Source: CAYVVD01 sp964454975
GTDB taxonomy: Bacteria; Bacteroidota; Ignavibacteria; Kapaibacteriales; UBA2268
Assembly: GCA_964454975.1 (NCBI GenBank)
Contig: CAYVVD010000012.1
Span: 34,021-98,020, forward strand
DNA: 64,000 nt
Reading direction: 5' to 3'
Positions 45,299 through 54,825 of the stretch are shown here, piece after piece. Positions within the stretch are counted from its first letter, which is position 1. Every line of letters begins with the position of its first letter. The position numbers were made by a program, and so were the translations under genes. Below the pieces are notes generated by a model. That model saw only the letters and a program-made list of their open reading frames with translations, made no database searches and was not told the DNA's origin.

Positions 45299-46986
45299 TT
45301 ATCGAATGTTAGCTTTATGTCCTCTACGCCCCATCTTGCTTTAACCTCGACATCATCCGGGAACAATTTAAACTGTTCAGCAAATTTAAAAGGAAATGAA
45401 CTGCCATAATCGTATTTCCCGTTTCCATTCGAGTCGCAATATAACTCAACTTTGTATTGACCGTTGTTAATAACTTCAAACAACCATACACCATCCTCTA
45501 CTTTAGTATTGAGAAAAACAGGATTTGTTTCGTTTCTCATCAAAATAAATAAATCACCGACACAGCCAATGTTACCAGTTACCTCTCCTGACAAAGATGT
45601 AAAATTGCGAGAATCTTCGGTCAGAAATGTAACTGATACAACAGTGTCCCTGCCAAATAATCCATTCCCACCTCTTATTTTAGACATATCAAGTGAAATC
45701 CTGTACCATGTATCCGGTTCAGGTAATTTTGAAGGAATTAACTTTAATTTGTCTGAAGGAGTATTTTCTATTGTAAATTCAACAGCGCTGCTATCTGACA
45801 GGTTTATAAACAAAATCGCCTCATTTAAGCCATTTTTTGAAATGCCAGTATTAAACCGGAATTGTAATCCCGTCAAGAGCGAAACCTGTTCGGCACTATC
45901 CCTGACAGGCAGGCGTTCAATTTTAGGAATCAGGGTATCCGGCAGGCTTTCCCCGTAAAAAAATACTGTTGAAGCTGTATCCTGGAGTTTGTTCCCACTC
46001 GAATCCGCTAATTCAGTTGAAGCTGTGAGCTTGTAAGCTTTTATACCTTCCATAGATTTGTCAAGGCAAAGCATAATAATACTTCCGTCCTCTTTTGAAG
46101 GGAAAGCTGCACTAACAGGAAATTCTTCAGAACCTACCGAATCACTAACGGTAAAATTACCTGGAAAAATTGAAGATTCGTCAATATATTCACTAAAACT
46201 AAGTTCGATAAGCCTTTCGTTTTTTGCCATTGCTTCATACAATGCTGGTTGCAGGAAATCTTCCTTAGGGCCAAGTTTTATCTCAGCAAATTCAGCCTTT
46301 CCCCCGGCAACAAGGTAATCATTTGTAGCAGCGCCGAAAGCATCAATCCCGGAATTATAAACGTAATCCCTGAACTCATCCACAACAGCGAAAATCCTGT
46401 AGTTACCATTTTTTAATGCCTGGATAGCGAATTCGCCGCTTGTTCCGATTTGTGTGATATAATCAGGCGGCGTATTGCCGATATTCAGGGTATCAGGTTC
46501 AATTCCATCGAGTAAATAAGCATAGGCAAATGAACCTTCAGGTTTTTGTGCTATAATCTTCCCTTCAATTCTGCCGGTGTCGATAATACTGCCAAACGAA
46601 AAAATAAGCGAGAATGATTTAATTGGTCTGTTACCCTTCAGATCAGAATAGTCTGTGCCAATATTCAGTGAATAGGTTTTGTTTGTATCCGGCGCTTCGA
46701 TAAATTCAATAGTAAGTTCCTTCCCGCTCCAGTCAAGCTCATATTTCAAAGGAGGAGAGATAAAAATGTTTGCAGCAACATCTTGTTTGTTCATGTACTT
46801 GTTGAATTCTATTGTAATTTCATTCTCTTTGAAATTTTTCGTAAGGTTCTCTGGCAGAAATTTTACTATCTCCGGCGGAGTTTTGTCTTCAGGTCCTCCC
46901 GAAGGAGGTACTGAATGAGCACAAGCGCCAAGGAAAACAATCACTATCGTTGTAATAATAATATTCGTTATTTTATTTATTGCCAT
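45295..46986 (-). CDS. Ig-like (Big_5) domain lipoprotein
   Basis: About 563 residues from ATG 46986. The lipoprotein signal ends VIVFLGAC and is followed by SVPPSGGPEDKTPPEIVKFL, the stereotyped opening of Bacteroidota lipoproteins with a SbsA-type Ig-like (Big_5) domain. The body has further Ig-like or beta-sandwich segments, then a C-terminal transthyretin-like section (YKVELYCDSNGNGKYDYG). It is probably surface exposed and structural; exact role unknown. Divergent from the YihY-type gene. Confidence 0.82.
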   Translation of the reverse strand: MAINKITNIIITTIVIVFLGACAHSVPPSGGPEDKTPPEIVKFLPENLTKNFKENEITIEFNKYMNKQDVAANIFISPPLKYELDWSGKELTIEFIEAPDTNKTYSLNIGTDYSDLKGNRPIKSFSLIFSFGSIIDTGRIEGKIIAQKPEGSFAYAYLLDGIEPDTLNIGNTPPDYITQIGTSGEFAIQALKNGNYRIFAVVDEFRDYVYNSGIDAFGAATNDYLVAGGKAEFAEIKLGPKEDFLQPALYEAMAKNERLIELSFSEYIDESSIFPGNFTVSDSVGSEEFPVSAAFPSKEDGSIIMLCLDKSMEGIKAYKLTASTELADSSGNKLQDTASTVFFYGESLPDTLIPKIERLPVRDSAEQVSLLTGLQFRFNTGISKNGLNEAILFINLSDSSAVEFTIENTPSDKLKLIPSKLPEPDTWYRISLDMSKIRGGNGLFGRDTVVSVTFLTEDSRNFTSLSGEVTGNIGCVGDLFILMRNETNPVFLNTKVEDGVWLFEVINNGQYKVELYCDSNGNGKYDYGSSFPFKFAEQFKLFPDDVEVKARWGVEDIKLTFDK

Positions 46987-47021
46987 AATCAAAAATAAGG
47001 CATTTTGAAGATATTACGTAT

Positions 47022-47897
47022 ATGAAACGCCTGCTCGACATAATTCGCCAGCCCAAAATAATGAGAATCTACATATTGCTGGAGAATTTTGTATTAAGGC
47101 TGGACAAGCACCACATCTTTCTACTCTCGGCAGGCATAGCATTTAATATAATACTTTATTCCATACCCTTCACATTAATTGGCGTCTATTTTTTCAAACT
47201 ACTTGCAGGCGACGAGAATATTATAAATGCCTTTACCCGGTATATTCTTGAATTCCTCCCCCCGGGGAAAATCAGTAACGAATTTATAAACGAAGTAAAA
47301 AATGAGATCAATGTTTTGCTTGAGCGCAGCACTGTTTTTGGAATTGTAGGCATGGTTATGCTGCTTTGGCTTTCTTCTCTTTTACTTAGTTCTATCAGAA
47401 CCGGGCTGAATACGATATTCAACATTAGCGGCGGCAAGTTTTTCCTGGTTCATAAATTCAGGGAATTTGTATTGATTATTGTAATGACAATCCTGATTTT
47501 TCTTTATTCCTATGCAGTGCCGATATTTTCAGGGATGACTTCATTTTTTAACGAGTTTCTGCCGGAGTACCTTGTTTCTTTTGCCTCACGAATATTATTA
47601 GTTGGGCTTTCCTTAATTACATCTTTTGCATTGTTTTACTTAATCTACCGCTCAGTGCCAAACAAAAAAATAAAGCGTTCAATCAGAATGCGTGCCACAA
47701 TAATTGCAGTTATCCTGATAGAGATTTTCCGTCACCTTTTTGCATGGCATCTTGGAAGCATAAGTAGCTACGGTCGGATTTACGGAACTTATGCGGTTTT
47801 GGTTTCTATTGCAATATGGATATATTATTCTTCGTTGATAATGCTTCTTTCTGCAGAAATCTCTCGATTCTGGGAGGAGTTTTTAAAGAAGGAATAG
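47022..47897 (+). CDS. YihY/BrkB-family inner-membrane protein
   Basis: 291 residues with about six membrane helices: SAGIAFNIILYSIPFTLIGV, LLWLSSLLLSSIRTGLNTIF, and near the end GRIYGTYAVLVSIAIWIYYS, all typical of YihY (formerly annotated RNase BN). Function of the family is unclear. Its stop lies one base from the stop of a convergent lipoprotein gene. Confidence 0.88.
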   Translation: MKRLLDIIRQPKIMRIYILLENFVLRLDKHHIFLLSAGIAFNIILYSIPFTLIGVYFFKLLAGDENIINAFTRYILEFLPPGKISNEFINEVKNEINVLLERSTVFGIVGMVMLLWLSSLLLSSIRTGLNTIFNISGGKFFLVHKFREFVLIIVMTILIFLYSYAVPIFSGMTSFFNEFLPEYLVSFASRILLVGLSLITSFALFYLIYRSVPNKKIKRSIRMRATIIAVILIEIFRHLFAWHLGSISSYGRIYGTYAVLVSIAIWIYYSSLIMLLSAEISRFWEEFLKKE

Positions 47898-47898
47898 T

Positions 47899-48543
47899 CT
47901 AATTTTCCAATATCTCCTTCAGTTCGATTCTTTTGAAAACATACACTTCACCCTGGTTGGAAATCTGGTAATTCAGACGGAGTATCAATCCCTTGCCGGG
48001 GGAATAATAGCTAATGAAGAGTGGGTCGAAAAAGATTTCGTCTTTTGTGTTCTGCAGTATATCCCAGTATTTGTAGCAATTGTAACTGCCTTCTTTAACT
48101 TCTATTCTCTCATCTGTTGCCTTAATAGCACGTTTTAGATATAAGGTGTCAGGATTGTTTTCCGAATGATAAGGTACATCATATTCAATACCCGTTGTTG
48201 ACGGAAACTTCAATGCCAGGTAAACAGAGTCATCAATAATTGAATAAACACCTTCGGGGCTTTCCTTAAAGTAAGTACTGTCGTTCTCTAAAGTACCGGT
48301 TTGAAGGAACCATGCTTCATCATTCAGGTCAACCTGATTAAAACTTACAGTGTCATAAAGCACACCCTGTTCTGCACCAGACTGGTTAAAAAAAACATGT
48401 GTGTAAACCCAGATATAATCCTCGCTGAAAGGTATTAACTTTAACGTATCGAGTGGTGTTTTTTTGATATTCCTGCCGACATCCAGGGGTGTCTGGCAAG
48501 ACACCCCGAGAATAAACGGCAATATTAATATAAACCATTTCAA
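47899..48543 (-). CDS. Lipoprotein of unknown function (paralogue A)
   Basis: 214 residues with a lipoprotein signal ending ILGVSC (Cys16). A beta-rich body contains DYIWVYTHVFFNQSGAEQGV, a YDT motif, EGSYNCYKYWDI and YYSPGKGLILRLNY. The layout (Trp/Tyr strand, YDT, single Cys in GxxxCxxY, then PGxGxI/YxR) is shared with the lipoprotein at 49162-49794, so they look like paralogues. It starts one base after the ferritin stop and is probably co-transcribed with it. Function unknown. Confidence 0.7.
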   Translation of the reverse strand: MKWFILILPFILGVSCQTPLDVGRNIKKTPLDTLKLIPFSEDYIWVYTHVFFNQSGAEQGVLYDTVSFNQVDLNDEAWFLQTGTLENDSTYFKESPEGVYSIIDDSVYLALKFPSTTGIEYDVPYHSENNPDTLYLKRAIKATDERIEVKEGSYNCYKYWDILQNTKDEIFFDPLFISYYSPGKGLILRLNYQISNQGEVYVFKRIELKEILEN

Positions 48544-48544
48544 C

Positions 48545-49057
48545 TTATTTATTCGACGAAGAAGTTGATAATGTCCTTTGCTTCAATTCGCTGTCAAGAA
48601 GAAACAAACCGCTCATAGAATCGCCGGCGAGCTTCATTCTTTCCACTATTTCGTTTGTAGTTGATTCTTCTTCTACCTGCTCTGTGATAAACCATTGCAG
48701 AAGGATATGAGTTGCATGGTCACGCTCTTTAATTGTTAGGTCAGCAAGGTCGTTAATCCAGCCGGTAACCTTGATTTCGTGTTCCAGGGCAAATTCAAAT
48801 GCAGCAAGGGGGCTTTTCCATGAAGAATCGACTGAATTAATCTGCCCGATAACAACATCCCCTCCGCGGTCAAGCAGGAAATCAAAGAATTTGAGTGCAT
48901 GATCCATTTCTTCCTGGGCCTGAATTCTCATCCAGTTTGCGAATCCGTTTAGGTTCATCGAATGATAGTATGCTGCCATAGCAAGGTATAGATTCGATGA
49001 ATAAAGTTCCCTTGTAATTTGGTCGTTTATTGCATCCTGTACAATCTGCTTAATCAT
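48545..49057 (-). CDS. Ferritin
   Basis: About 170 residues. I prefer the second ATG (49057), six bases after GGAG, over 49060. The four-helix ferritin pattern and ferroxidase residues are present: SSNLYLAMAAYYHS, QAQEEMDHALKFFDFLLDRG and WFITEQVEEESTTNEIVERM. Non-heme bacterial ferritin oxidises and stores iron in the cytoplasm. It precedes a lipoprotein gene by one base. Confidence 0.93.
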   Translation of the reverse strand: MIKQIVQDAINDQITRELYSSNLYLAMAAYYHSMNLNGFANWMRIQAQEEMDHALKFFDFLLDRGGDVVIGQINSVDSSWKSPLAAFEFALEHEIKVTGWINDLADLTIKERDHATHILLQWFITEQVEEESTTNEIVERMKLAGDSMSGLFLLDSELKQRTLSTSSSNK

Positions 49058-49161
49058 CATTCTCTCCGTTATTATTCAATAAAACAAAGTTTAATCATTC
49101 TTAAGTAAATAAATCAAATACTTTAAATCAAAAATAAGAATAAAATTCTGTATTTTCTTCT

Positions 49162-49794
49162 ATGTCAAAAGCCTTGAAATATTACTATCTCCTTATTTTG
49201 TTCTTCTTATTTTCATGCAATGAGACGAATAATTCGCAAAATAACTTAAGGCTTTGGCCAATTGTATCCGGAAGCACCTGGATAACAAAAATCAATAAGT
49301 TCGACAAAGACGGCTCGATGCTTTCAGAGTATTATGATACATTGAAATCACTTGATATTGTGGAGATAAATGAAATAGAATTTTTAAGTACTGATGAAGG
49401 CTGGTATATAATTCAGGATAGCGAAGGCCTGAAGATTTATTATGATTTTGAAAACGAACAATACTGGTTTTTCAAGTACCCTTCAGAACCCGGTGAAAAA
49501 TTCAACCTGAATATGAGTATTTATAACCAGGGAAAAGACACATCTTACCAGTGGCTTGAATTAGTAAATAAAGATTCGAGTATTTTCATCCCTGGATTGG
49601 GAGAATTTGAATGCCTTCATTACAAGTATTTTGATACATTCCCGAACATGCCGGAAGGCTACAATACTTTTATTGCGCCCGGGATAGGATATGTCAGGAG
49701 AGAATATTTCACCCGTTCTCCCGAGGGGATTTCATATTTAAGTGAACTTTACCTGCTCTCAGAGTATGATATACCCGGAGTTCAGCTTTATTAA
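49162..49794 (+). CDS. Lipoprotein of unknown function (paralogue B)
   Basis: 210 residues with a lipoprotein signal ending FFLFSC (about Cys19). The body resembles the lipoprotein at 47899-48543: GSTWITKINKFDKDG, a YDT motif, FECLHYKYFDTF and IAPGIGYVRREYF. It is divergent from ferritin and convergent with a small membrane-protein gene. Function unknown. Confidence 0.7.
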   Translation: MSKALKYYYLLILFFLFSCNETNNSQNNLRLWPIVSGSTWITKINKFDKDGSMLSEYYDTLKSLDIVEINEIEFLSTDEGWYIIQDSEGLKIYYDFENEQYWFFKYPSEPGEKFNLNMSIYNQGKDTSYQWLELVNKDSSIFIPGLGEFECLHYKYFDTFPNMPEGYNTFIAPGIGYVRREYFTRSPEGISYLSELYLLSEYDIPGVQLY

Positions 49795-49804
49795 GCTGTT
49801 TATG

Positions 49805-50128
49805 TCATTTCTTCCAGATGAATTTATACCAATAAATTTGAAGAACCGGAACAGGAAATAGCACAATGCCGGCAATCCATACTTTCTTTTCTGACGGAAC
49901 AATAAAGCTGGTTTTTCGCATGTGGTAGATATAGAACAAAACCAGCGGCAGGTTAATGAGAATGTAGAAGAGATACATTGCCAGAAAATCTACATACAAA
50001 CCCAAACCAAGGATGCTGTCATTTTCGAGCTGAACCATCAGATTAACAGAAAAAAATACGATAAAAAAAATTACCGAAACGGGAAGCAGAGTATTTATTC
50101 CAAGTATAATTCTGGAAGTTGTTTTCAT
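49805..50128 (-). CDS. Small membrane protein
   Basis: 107 residues with three hydrophobic helices (about 8-33, 44-68, 83-103) and a basic C-terminus (YWYKFIWKK). No family recognised. Convergent with lipoprotein B, eleven bases apart. Confidence 0.6.
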   Translation of the reverse strand: MKTTSRIILGINTLLPVSVIFFIVFFSVNLMVQLENDSILGLGLYVDFLAMYLFYILINLPLVLFYIYHMRKTSFIVPSEKKVWIAGIVLFPVPVLQIYWYKFIWKK

Positions 50129-50188
50129 AATACCGGATTGTAAAAAGAGTTAATCCAATATAAATGAAAAAAGCGGGATTCCCTTCAT

Positions 50189-50677
50189 TTATCTCTCCTG
50201 AATTATTCTTTGCCTGGTGTAAGCAATTAACCCGCCTGCGTCGATAATTGCCTGTCTTGATTTGGGAAGTGGGGAAATATCGAATTTTAGATTCTTCATA
50301 AGATTATTCACTGTTCCATCAATAATTGAAATTTCATCACCGGGTTCAGCTTCAATTTCGGGGGAAATTATAACATTTAAGCCAAGATTAATGGCATTCT
50401 GAATGAATATTCTCGCAAAACTTTTCGCAATAATAGTCAATTCATGGCCTTTCAATGCTGAGGCTGCCTGTTCCCTTGAAGAGCCGCAACCAAAATTATT
50501 ACCAGCAACGATAATACTTTTCTTTTCAACTCCTGAATTTAATAACTCATTCAATTCCTGAATATCTGCAAACGCATGCATTGGCGTTTCAGAAGGCAAT
50601 ACAGTTGCCATATACCTGCCGGGATAAATAATGTCTGTAGAGATGTCGTTATCAAATTTATAAATTACTTCAGGCAT
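50189..50677 (-). CDS. leuD: 3-isopropylmalate dehydratase small subunit
   Basis: 162 residues, the short LeuD/HacB type. Motifs are FDNDISTDIIYPGRYM and NNFGCGSSREQAASALKG, then AKSFARIFIQNAINLGL. With LeuC it isomerises 2- and 3-isopropylmalate in leucine synthesis (some relatives act on homoaconitate). It overlaps leuC by eight bases. Confidence 0.92.
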   Translation of the reverse strand: MPEVIYKFDNDISTDIIYPGRYMATVLPSETPMHAFADIQELNELLNSGVEKKSIIVAGNNFGCGSSREQAASALKGHELTIIAKSFARIFIQNAINLGLNVIISPEIEAEPGDEISIIDGTVNNLMKNLKFDISPLPKSRQAIIDAGGLIAYTRQRIIQER

Positions 50678-51965
50678 TATTCCCCTCCGTTGGATCGGTA
50701 ATTCTCCCTGTTAAGGCAGTGGCTGCAGCAACTGCGGGCGAAGCAAGATACACCTCGGCATTAGGGTTGCCCATCCTTCCCTTGAAATTTCGATTAGTTG
50801 TGGCAAGTGCTTTTTCACCATCGCCAAGGGCTCCCTGGTGTACGCCAAGACAAGGTCCGCAACCGGGATTCATAACTATTGCACCGGCTTCCGTAAAGTC
50901 CTTTATAAATCCAAGCTTTAATGCATCAGAATATATTTTTGATGATGCCGGAAAAACAAGCATCCTTGTTCCTTTTGCTACTTTTTTACCTTGGATAATT
51001 TCAGCTGCCTGACGTAAATCATCGAGCCTTCCGTTTGTGCATGAACCCAAAACAACCTGATCAATTGGAATTCCTTCAACTTCATTCACAGATTTAACAT
51101 TATCCACTGTGTGAGGACATGCGACTTGTGGTCTCAGGCCGGATACATCTATTTCGATTATATCATCATAAACTGCATCTTCATCAGGGAGTAATAAATC
51201 GCTGTCGTAAATAATACCACATTCATTCCTTAGATATTTTTTTGTTTCCATATCAGGTGGGACAATTCCTGATGTAGCACCTGCTTCAACGCTCATGTTA
51301 CATATAGTCAGCCTGCCAGATGTCGGAAGGTTCCTAATATATTCCCCATGATACTCTAAGACTTTAAAATTTGCACCCTGCGCTGAAATTTTTCCTATCA
51401 GATACAGAATAAAATCTTTAGCCGTGAAATAATTGGAAGGAACGCCTTTAGCTACTACTTTGATTGTCGCAGGTACTTCAACATTCAAAACAGAGCCGAG
51501 AGCCCATACAGATGCCATCTCAGTTGCACCAATTCCAAAGGAGAAAGCTCCCAGTGCACCATGCGTAGTTGTGTGGCTGTCTGTTCCTACAACCACAGTT
51601 CCGGGAAGTATGTAACCAGATTCAGGCAATACCTGGTGGCATATACCTCCCTCATCACCACGAATGTCATGGAAACGCTCAATTCCCTGTTCATTAACAA
51701 AATCCCTGATTTTTTTCTGATTAGTTGCTGTTTTGCTGCTTTCAGCCGGAACCCTGTGGTCAAAAATTATAGCGATATTATCAGGTTCCCAAACTTTTGC
51801 TAATTCATTTGTTTCATGATAAATCTCGTTGAACTGGTTAATAACCAATGCAGCATTTTCGTGGGACATTGCAATATCAACTCCGGGCTCCACAACATCC
51901 CCGACTTCCACATAATCTCTGCCCGAAGCTTTGGCTAAAATCTTTTGAACTAAAGTTGATGGCAT
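50670..51965 (-). CDS. leuC: 3-isopropylmalate dehydratase large subunit
   Basis: About 431 residues from ATG 51965, preceded by GGTGAG; an in-frame GTG at 51974 is less likely. It is the shorter HacA-like LeuC form. The [4Fe-4S] cysteines are in VLGSCTNGR and NPGCGPCLG, with substrate-binding FDHRVPAES and VVGTDSHTTTHGALG. It forms the isopropylmalate isomerase with LeuD. No leuA is in the window; a dehydrogenase of the leuB/icd family lies 6 kb away on the same strand. Confidence 0.92.
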   Translation of the reverse strand: MPSTLVQKILAKASGRDYVEVGDVVEPGVDIAMSHENAALVINQFNEIYHETNELAKVWEPDNIAIIFDHRVPAESSKTATNQKKIRDFVNEQGIERFHDIRGDEGGICHQVLPESGYILPGTVVVGTDSHTTTHGALGAFSFGIGATEMASVWALGSVLNVEVPATIKVVAKGVPSNYFTAKDFILYLIGKISAQGANFKVLEYHGEYIRNLPTSGRLTICNMSVEAGATSGIVPPDMETKKYLRNECGIIYDSDLLLPDEDAVYDDIIEIDVSGLRPQVACPHTVDNVKSVNEVEGIPIDQVVLGSCTNGRLDDLRQAAEIIQGKKVAKGTRMLVFPASSKIYSDALKLGFIKDFTEAGAIVMNPGCGPCLGVHQGALGDGEKALATTNRNFKGRMGNPNAEVYLASPAVAAATALTGRITDPTEGNNA

Positions 51966-52127
51966 GACTCTCACCTTTTTCTACCCTGACTTGAATATAA
52001 ATCTTGCCGGAGTTTAAAATTAACTGAATTTCTGAAGACCAAAATAAGTGTTCATCGATCACAATTCAATATTTGGATGGACATTTATAATTTATGATAA
52101 TACTTTAATCTAAAGTTAAGGTGAGTG

Positions 52128-52598
52128 TTATTGTTTATCCTCAGGTGTAATCGTCACATCTGTCAGGTTTTCTGCTTCTTTTTGCAGTGCCTCAGGGCTT
52201 TTGGACTCAAGAGTTGATTTAATTTTATCTACAAGAGTCTCTTTTGAAAAAGGTTTTGAGATAAAACCGTTTGCACCGTCTTTGAGCGCAGTCCTGAGAA
52301 TATCCTTATTCAAGTTTGCAGATATAATCAAAACAGGAATTTCTGCAGTTGTATCAATACTCTTCAAAAATCTGAGTATGTGTTTTCCATGTAGTTCATT
52401 CAGATAGAGATCTAAAAGAATAAGTTTCGGCTTTTCTTTAATCGCGGTTGCCAAACCACGATACGCATTTGTAACCGATAGGATTTCGGTTTCATTTGAA
52501 TCAAGGTACTTTGAGATAAGCCTTTGCACCCAGGTATCATCATCAATCACGAGGATTGAGTTACCGGAAGGTTTTGTTTCATTTGGATTCTCATTCAT
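52128..52598 (-). CDS. Single-domain response regulator
   Basis: 156 residues. A receiver domain shows the acidic pair in LVIDDDTWVQ, the phospho-acceptor Asp in LILLDLYLNE, and the conserved Lys in GFISKPFSKE. No output domain follows, so it likely signals by protein contact, as CheY-type proteins do. The nearest kinase in the window is at 60333-61766, not adjacent. Confidence 0.9.
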   Translation of the reverse strand: MNENPNETKPSGNSILVIDDDTWVQRLISKYLDSNETEILSVTNAYRGLATAIKEKPKLILLDLYLNELHGKHILRFLKSIDTTAEIPVLIISANLNKDILRTALKDGANGFISKPFSKETLVDKIKSTLESKSPEALQKEAENLTDVTITPEDKQ

Positions 52599-52652
52599 AT
52601 AATTTTGCCAGAGAAGTTTGTTTGCACCTTAATATAACAATTTAATCATTTT

Positions 52653-53846
52653 TTAAATAATAGCTTCCTTTTTCAATTCTTCAATCTCACTCGGATTGTA
52701 GCCAATTCCTTTCAATAATTCGACTGTATGCTGAGACAATTCCGGTGGAGGATTATTCACAAAACCCGGGTTTTTTTCAAACTTTGCTGTAAGATTAAAT
52801 AAGCTGAATTTCCCGATTTTATCCATTTCCACTTCAGTAAAAGTCTTCCTGTAATTAACCTGTTCACTGTTTAGAGCTTCTTCCAGTTTAAGAATTTCCC
52901 CGGAAGGAATTCCTGCTTCATTTAATTTCTCCACCCAATAAGATGTGCAGTTTTCTTTAAGCTTATTTTCAACGATAGGATTGAGAACAAACCTGTTCGA
53001 CTTTCGGATATCCCGCTCCTTAAACCTGGAGTCATCTTTTAATTCAGACAACCCAAGTATATCGGCAAGAGATTCCCATTGTTCCTGCTTGTTAGCTGCA
53101 ATGTTAATATAGCCGTCCTTTGTGGCAAATGCCCCTGATGGGACAGCAGTGAAATTGTCGTTACCAAGGAGTTGCGGTTGCTGTCCACCAATCATCAGGT
53201 TCGCAACCACCCAACCCATTAGTGGCATGATAGAATCAAGCAGGGCGACATCTATAAACTGCCCTTCTCCTGTCCGTTCCCTGTGAAAAAGAGCAGCCAT
53301 TACTGCAAATGCCGCATTTAATCCTCCTATTGTGTCGCAGACCGGGAAACCTGTGCGCAAGGGATTAAGCCTATCGTCTCCGTTGATTGCCATTACACCG
53401 CTCAAGCCCTGGATAATCTGGTCATAAGCAGGCCTGTGTGACATAGGACCCTTCTGCCCAAAACCTGAAATTGCAAGGTAAATTATATTAGGATTTACTC
53501 CTTTGATTTTTTCATAACCAACATCCAGCCTGTCCATTACTCCCGGCCGGAAGTTTTCAACGACAACATCTGCTGTCTTGGCAAACCGGAGGAATATTTC
53601 TTTTCCCTTTTGTTCTTTTAGGTTTAATGTAATAGATTTTTTATTAGCATTCTGGGCTAGAAAACTTGTGCCAAGTAGTTCTTTGTTATAATCGTTTACG
53701 CAGCCCAGCTTTCGTGCCAGATCACCCCCGTTGGGATTCTCAATTTTAACAACTTCTGCCCCAAGCAGCGCCAGGTGCAAGGTTGCAAAAGGTCCGGACA
53801 ATACATTTGTCAGGTCTAAGACTCTAATCCCTTCGAGTATATTCAA
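52653..53846 (-). CDS. CaiB/BaiF family (class III) CoA-transferase
   Basis: 397 residues. Family features are IRVLDLTNVLSGPFATLHLA, GAEVVKIENPNGGDLAR, NANKKSITLNLK and VVENFRPGVMDRL, with the catalytic Asp expected in YDQIIQGLSGVM. It moves CoA between carboxylic acids. The start overlaps the stop of the HMG-CoA lyase gene (ATGA), so the two should be made together. Acting on hydroxymethylglutarate with succinyl-CoA, as the human SUGCT relative does, is an attractive guess. Confidence 0.9.
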   Translation of the reverse strand: MNILEGIRVLDLTNVLSGPFATLHLALLGAEVVKIENPNGGDLARKLGCVNDYNKELLGTSFLAQNANKKSITLNLKEQKGKEIFLRFAKTADVVVENFRPGVMDRLDVGYEKIKGVNPNIIYLAISGFGQKGPMSHRPAYDQIIQGLSGVMAINGDDRLNPLRTGFPVCDTIGGLNAAFAVMAALFHRERTGEGQFIDVALLDSIMPLMGWVVANLMIGGQQPQLLGNDNFTAVPSGAFATKDGYINIAANKQEQWESLADILGLSELKDDSRFKERDIRKSNRFVLNPIVENKLKENCTSYWVEKLNEAGIPSGEILKLEEALNSEQVNYRKTFTEVEMDKIGKFSLFNLTAKFEKNPGFVNNPPPELSQHTVELLKGIGYNPSEIEELKKEAII

Positions 53847-54757
53847 TTTTGTGCCTTTTTGGGTATAGTTCCGGTTTTGTAAATTTTCCCCGGTAAGTCT
53901 TTGACAAGATAGCCTGAAACAAATTTAGTCAGAGAAATCAGCTTGTCAATGCTAACTTCTTCCAGGTAGCCCATTTCCTTAAACATATTCACGGCGTCTT
54001 CAGTAGCAACATTCCCGGAGGGAGACTTTGTAAACGGGCAACCTCCGAGCCCGCCGAACGAAGTTTCAATTAGTTCAGCCCCCGCAGCATGAGCGGTAAG
54101 AATGTTTGCCATACCCATACCGTAAGTATCATGGAAATGAACAGCAATCCTGATTTCAGAATCGAGGTATCTCACTTCATTTATCAGGAAGTTGACTGTG
54201 TTTGGGGTGGCGTGTCCTGCAGTGTCAGCCAAGCTGACAATCTTTACTCCCGCATCAATATATTTTCGAACAATTCCAAGTACTGCGTTAAAATCAATTC
54301 TTCCTTCGTATCCACAACCAAAGGCTGATTGCACTGATGCCTGTATTACTTTATCGCTGTCTATTCCAACTTTTGCTAATTTGAGTATTTTTTCTGTAGC
54401 CTCGGATACAGTCATGTTAGTATTTTTTTTGCTATGGGTTTCACTCGCTGATACTCCCAGGCAAATCATGTCTGCATTGCATTTGAGGGCTCTTTCCATC
54501 CCCTTGCCATTAAGAACAAGGCCTGACAAAATGACTCCTTCAGGTTTACCGGGCAGGAGCTCTTCAAACAAATCATCGGTGTCAGACATCTGGTATAGCA
54601 CTTTCGGATTTACAAAAGAACCGAGTTGGATATACTTGATACCGGCATCTATCAAATGCTCTGCCCACCTGATTTTGGTATCTGTCGGTATGGCATCTTC
54701 TATCATCTGAAGCCCGTCCCGCAGACCTACATCGTGTATTTCAAGTTTGTATTCCAT
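53843..54757 (-). CDS. Hydroxymethylglutaryl-CoA lyase
   Basis: 304 residues, TIM-barrel family of HMG-CoA lyase. It begins IHDVGLRDGLQMIEDAIP, has DTAGHATPNTVNFLI and HFHDTYGMGMAN, and the signature GGLGGCPFTKSPSGNVATED with the active-site Cys. The enzyme splits HMG-CoA into acetyl-CoA and acetoacetate, as in leucine breakdown. Coupled to the downstream CoA-transferase gene. Confidence 0.9.
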   Translation of the reverse strand: MEYKLEIHDVGLRDGLQMIEDAIPTDTKIRWAEHLIDAGIKYIQLGSFVNPKVLYQMSDTDDLFEELLPGKPEGVILSGLVLNGKGMERALKCNADMICLGVSASETHSKKNTNMTVSEATEKILKLAKVGIDSDKVIQASVQSAFGCGYEGRIDFNAVLGIVRKYIDAGVKIVSLADTAGHATPNTVNFLINEVRYLDSEIRIAVHFHDTYGMGMANILTAHAAGAELIETSFGGLGGCPFTKSPSGNVATEDAVNMFKEMGYLEEVSIDKLISLTKFVSGYLVKDLPGKIYKTGTIPKKAQN

Positions 54758-54776
54758 AATTTTTCCTGCTAAAAGA

Positions 54777-54796
54777 AAAGCCGCAATTGCGGCTTT
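54777..54796 (-). terminator. Terminator between BNR protein and HMG-CoA lyase genes
   Basis: AAAGCCGC and GCGGCTTT form a perfect eight-pair stem around AATT; on the minus strand TTTTCTTTT follows. Confidence 0.85.
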
Positions 54797-54825
54797 AAAT
54801 TAAAAGATTTTTCCATAAGGCTCAA

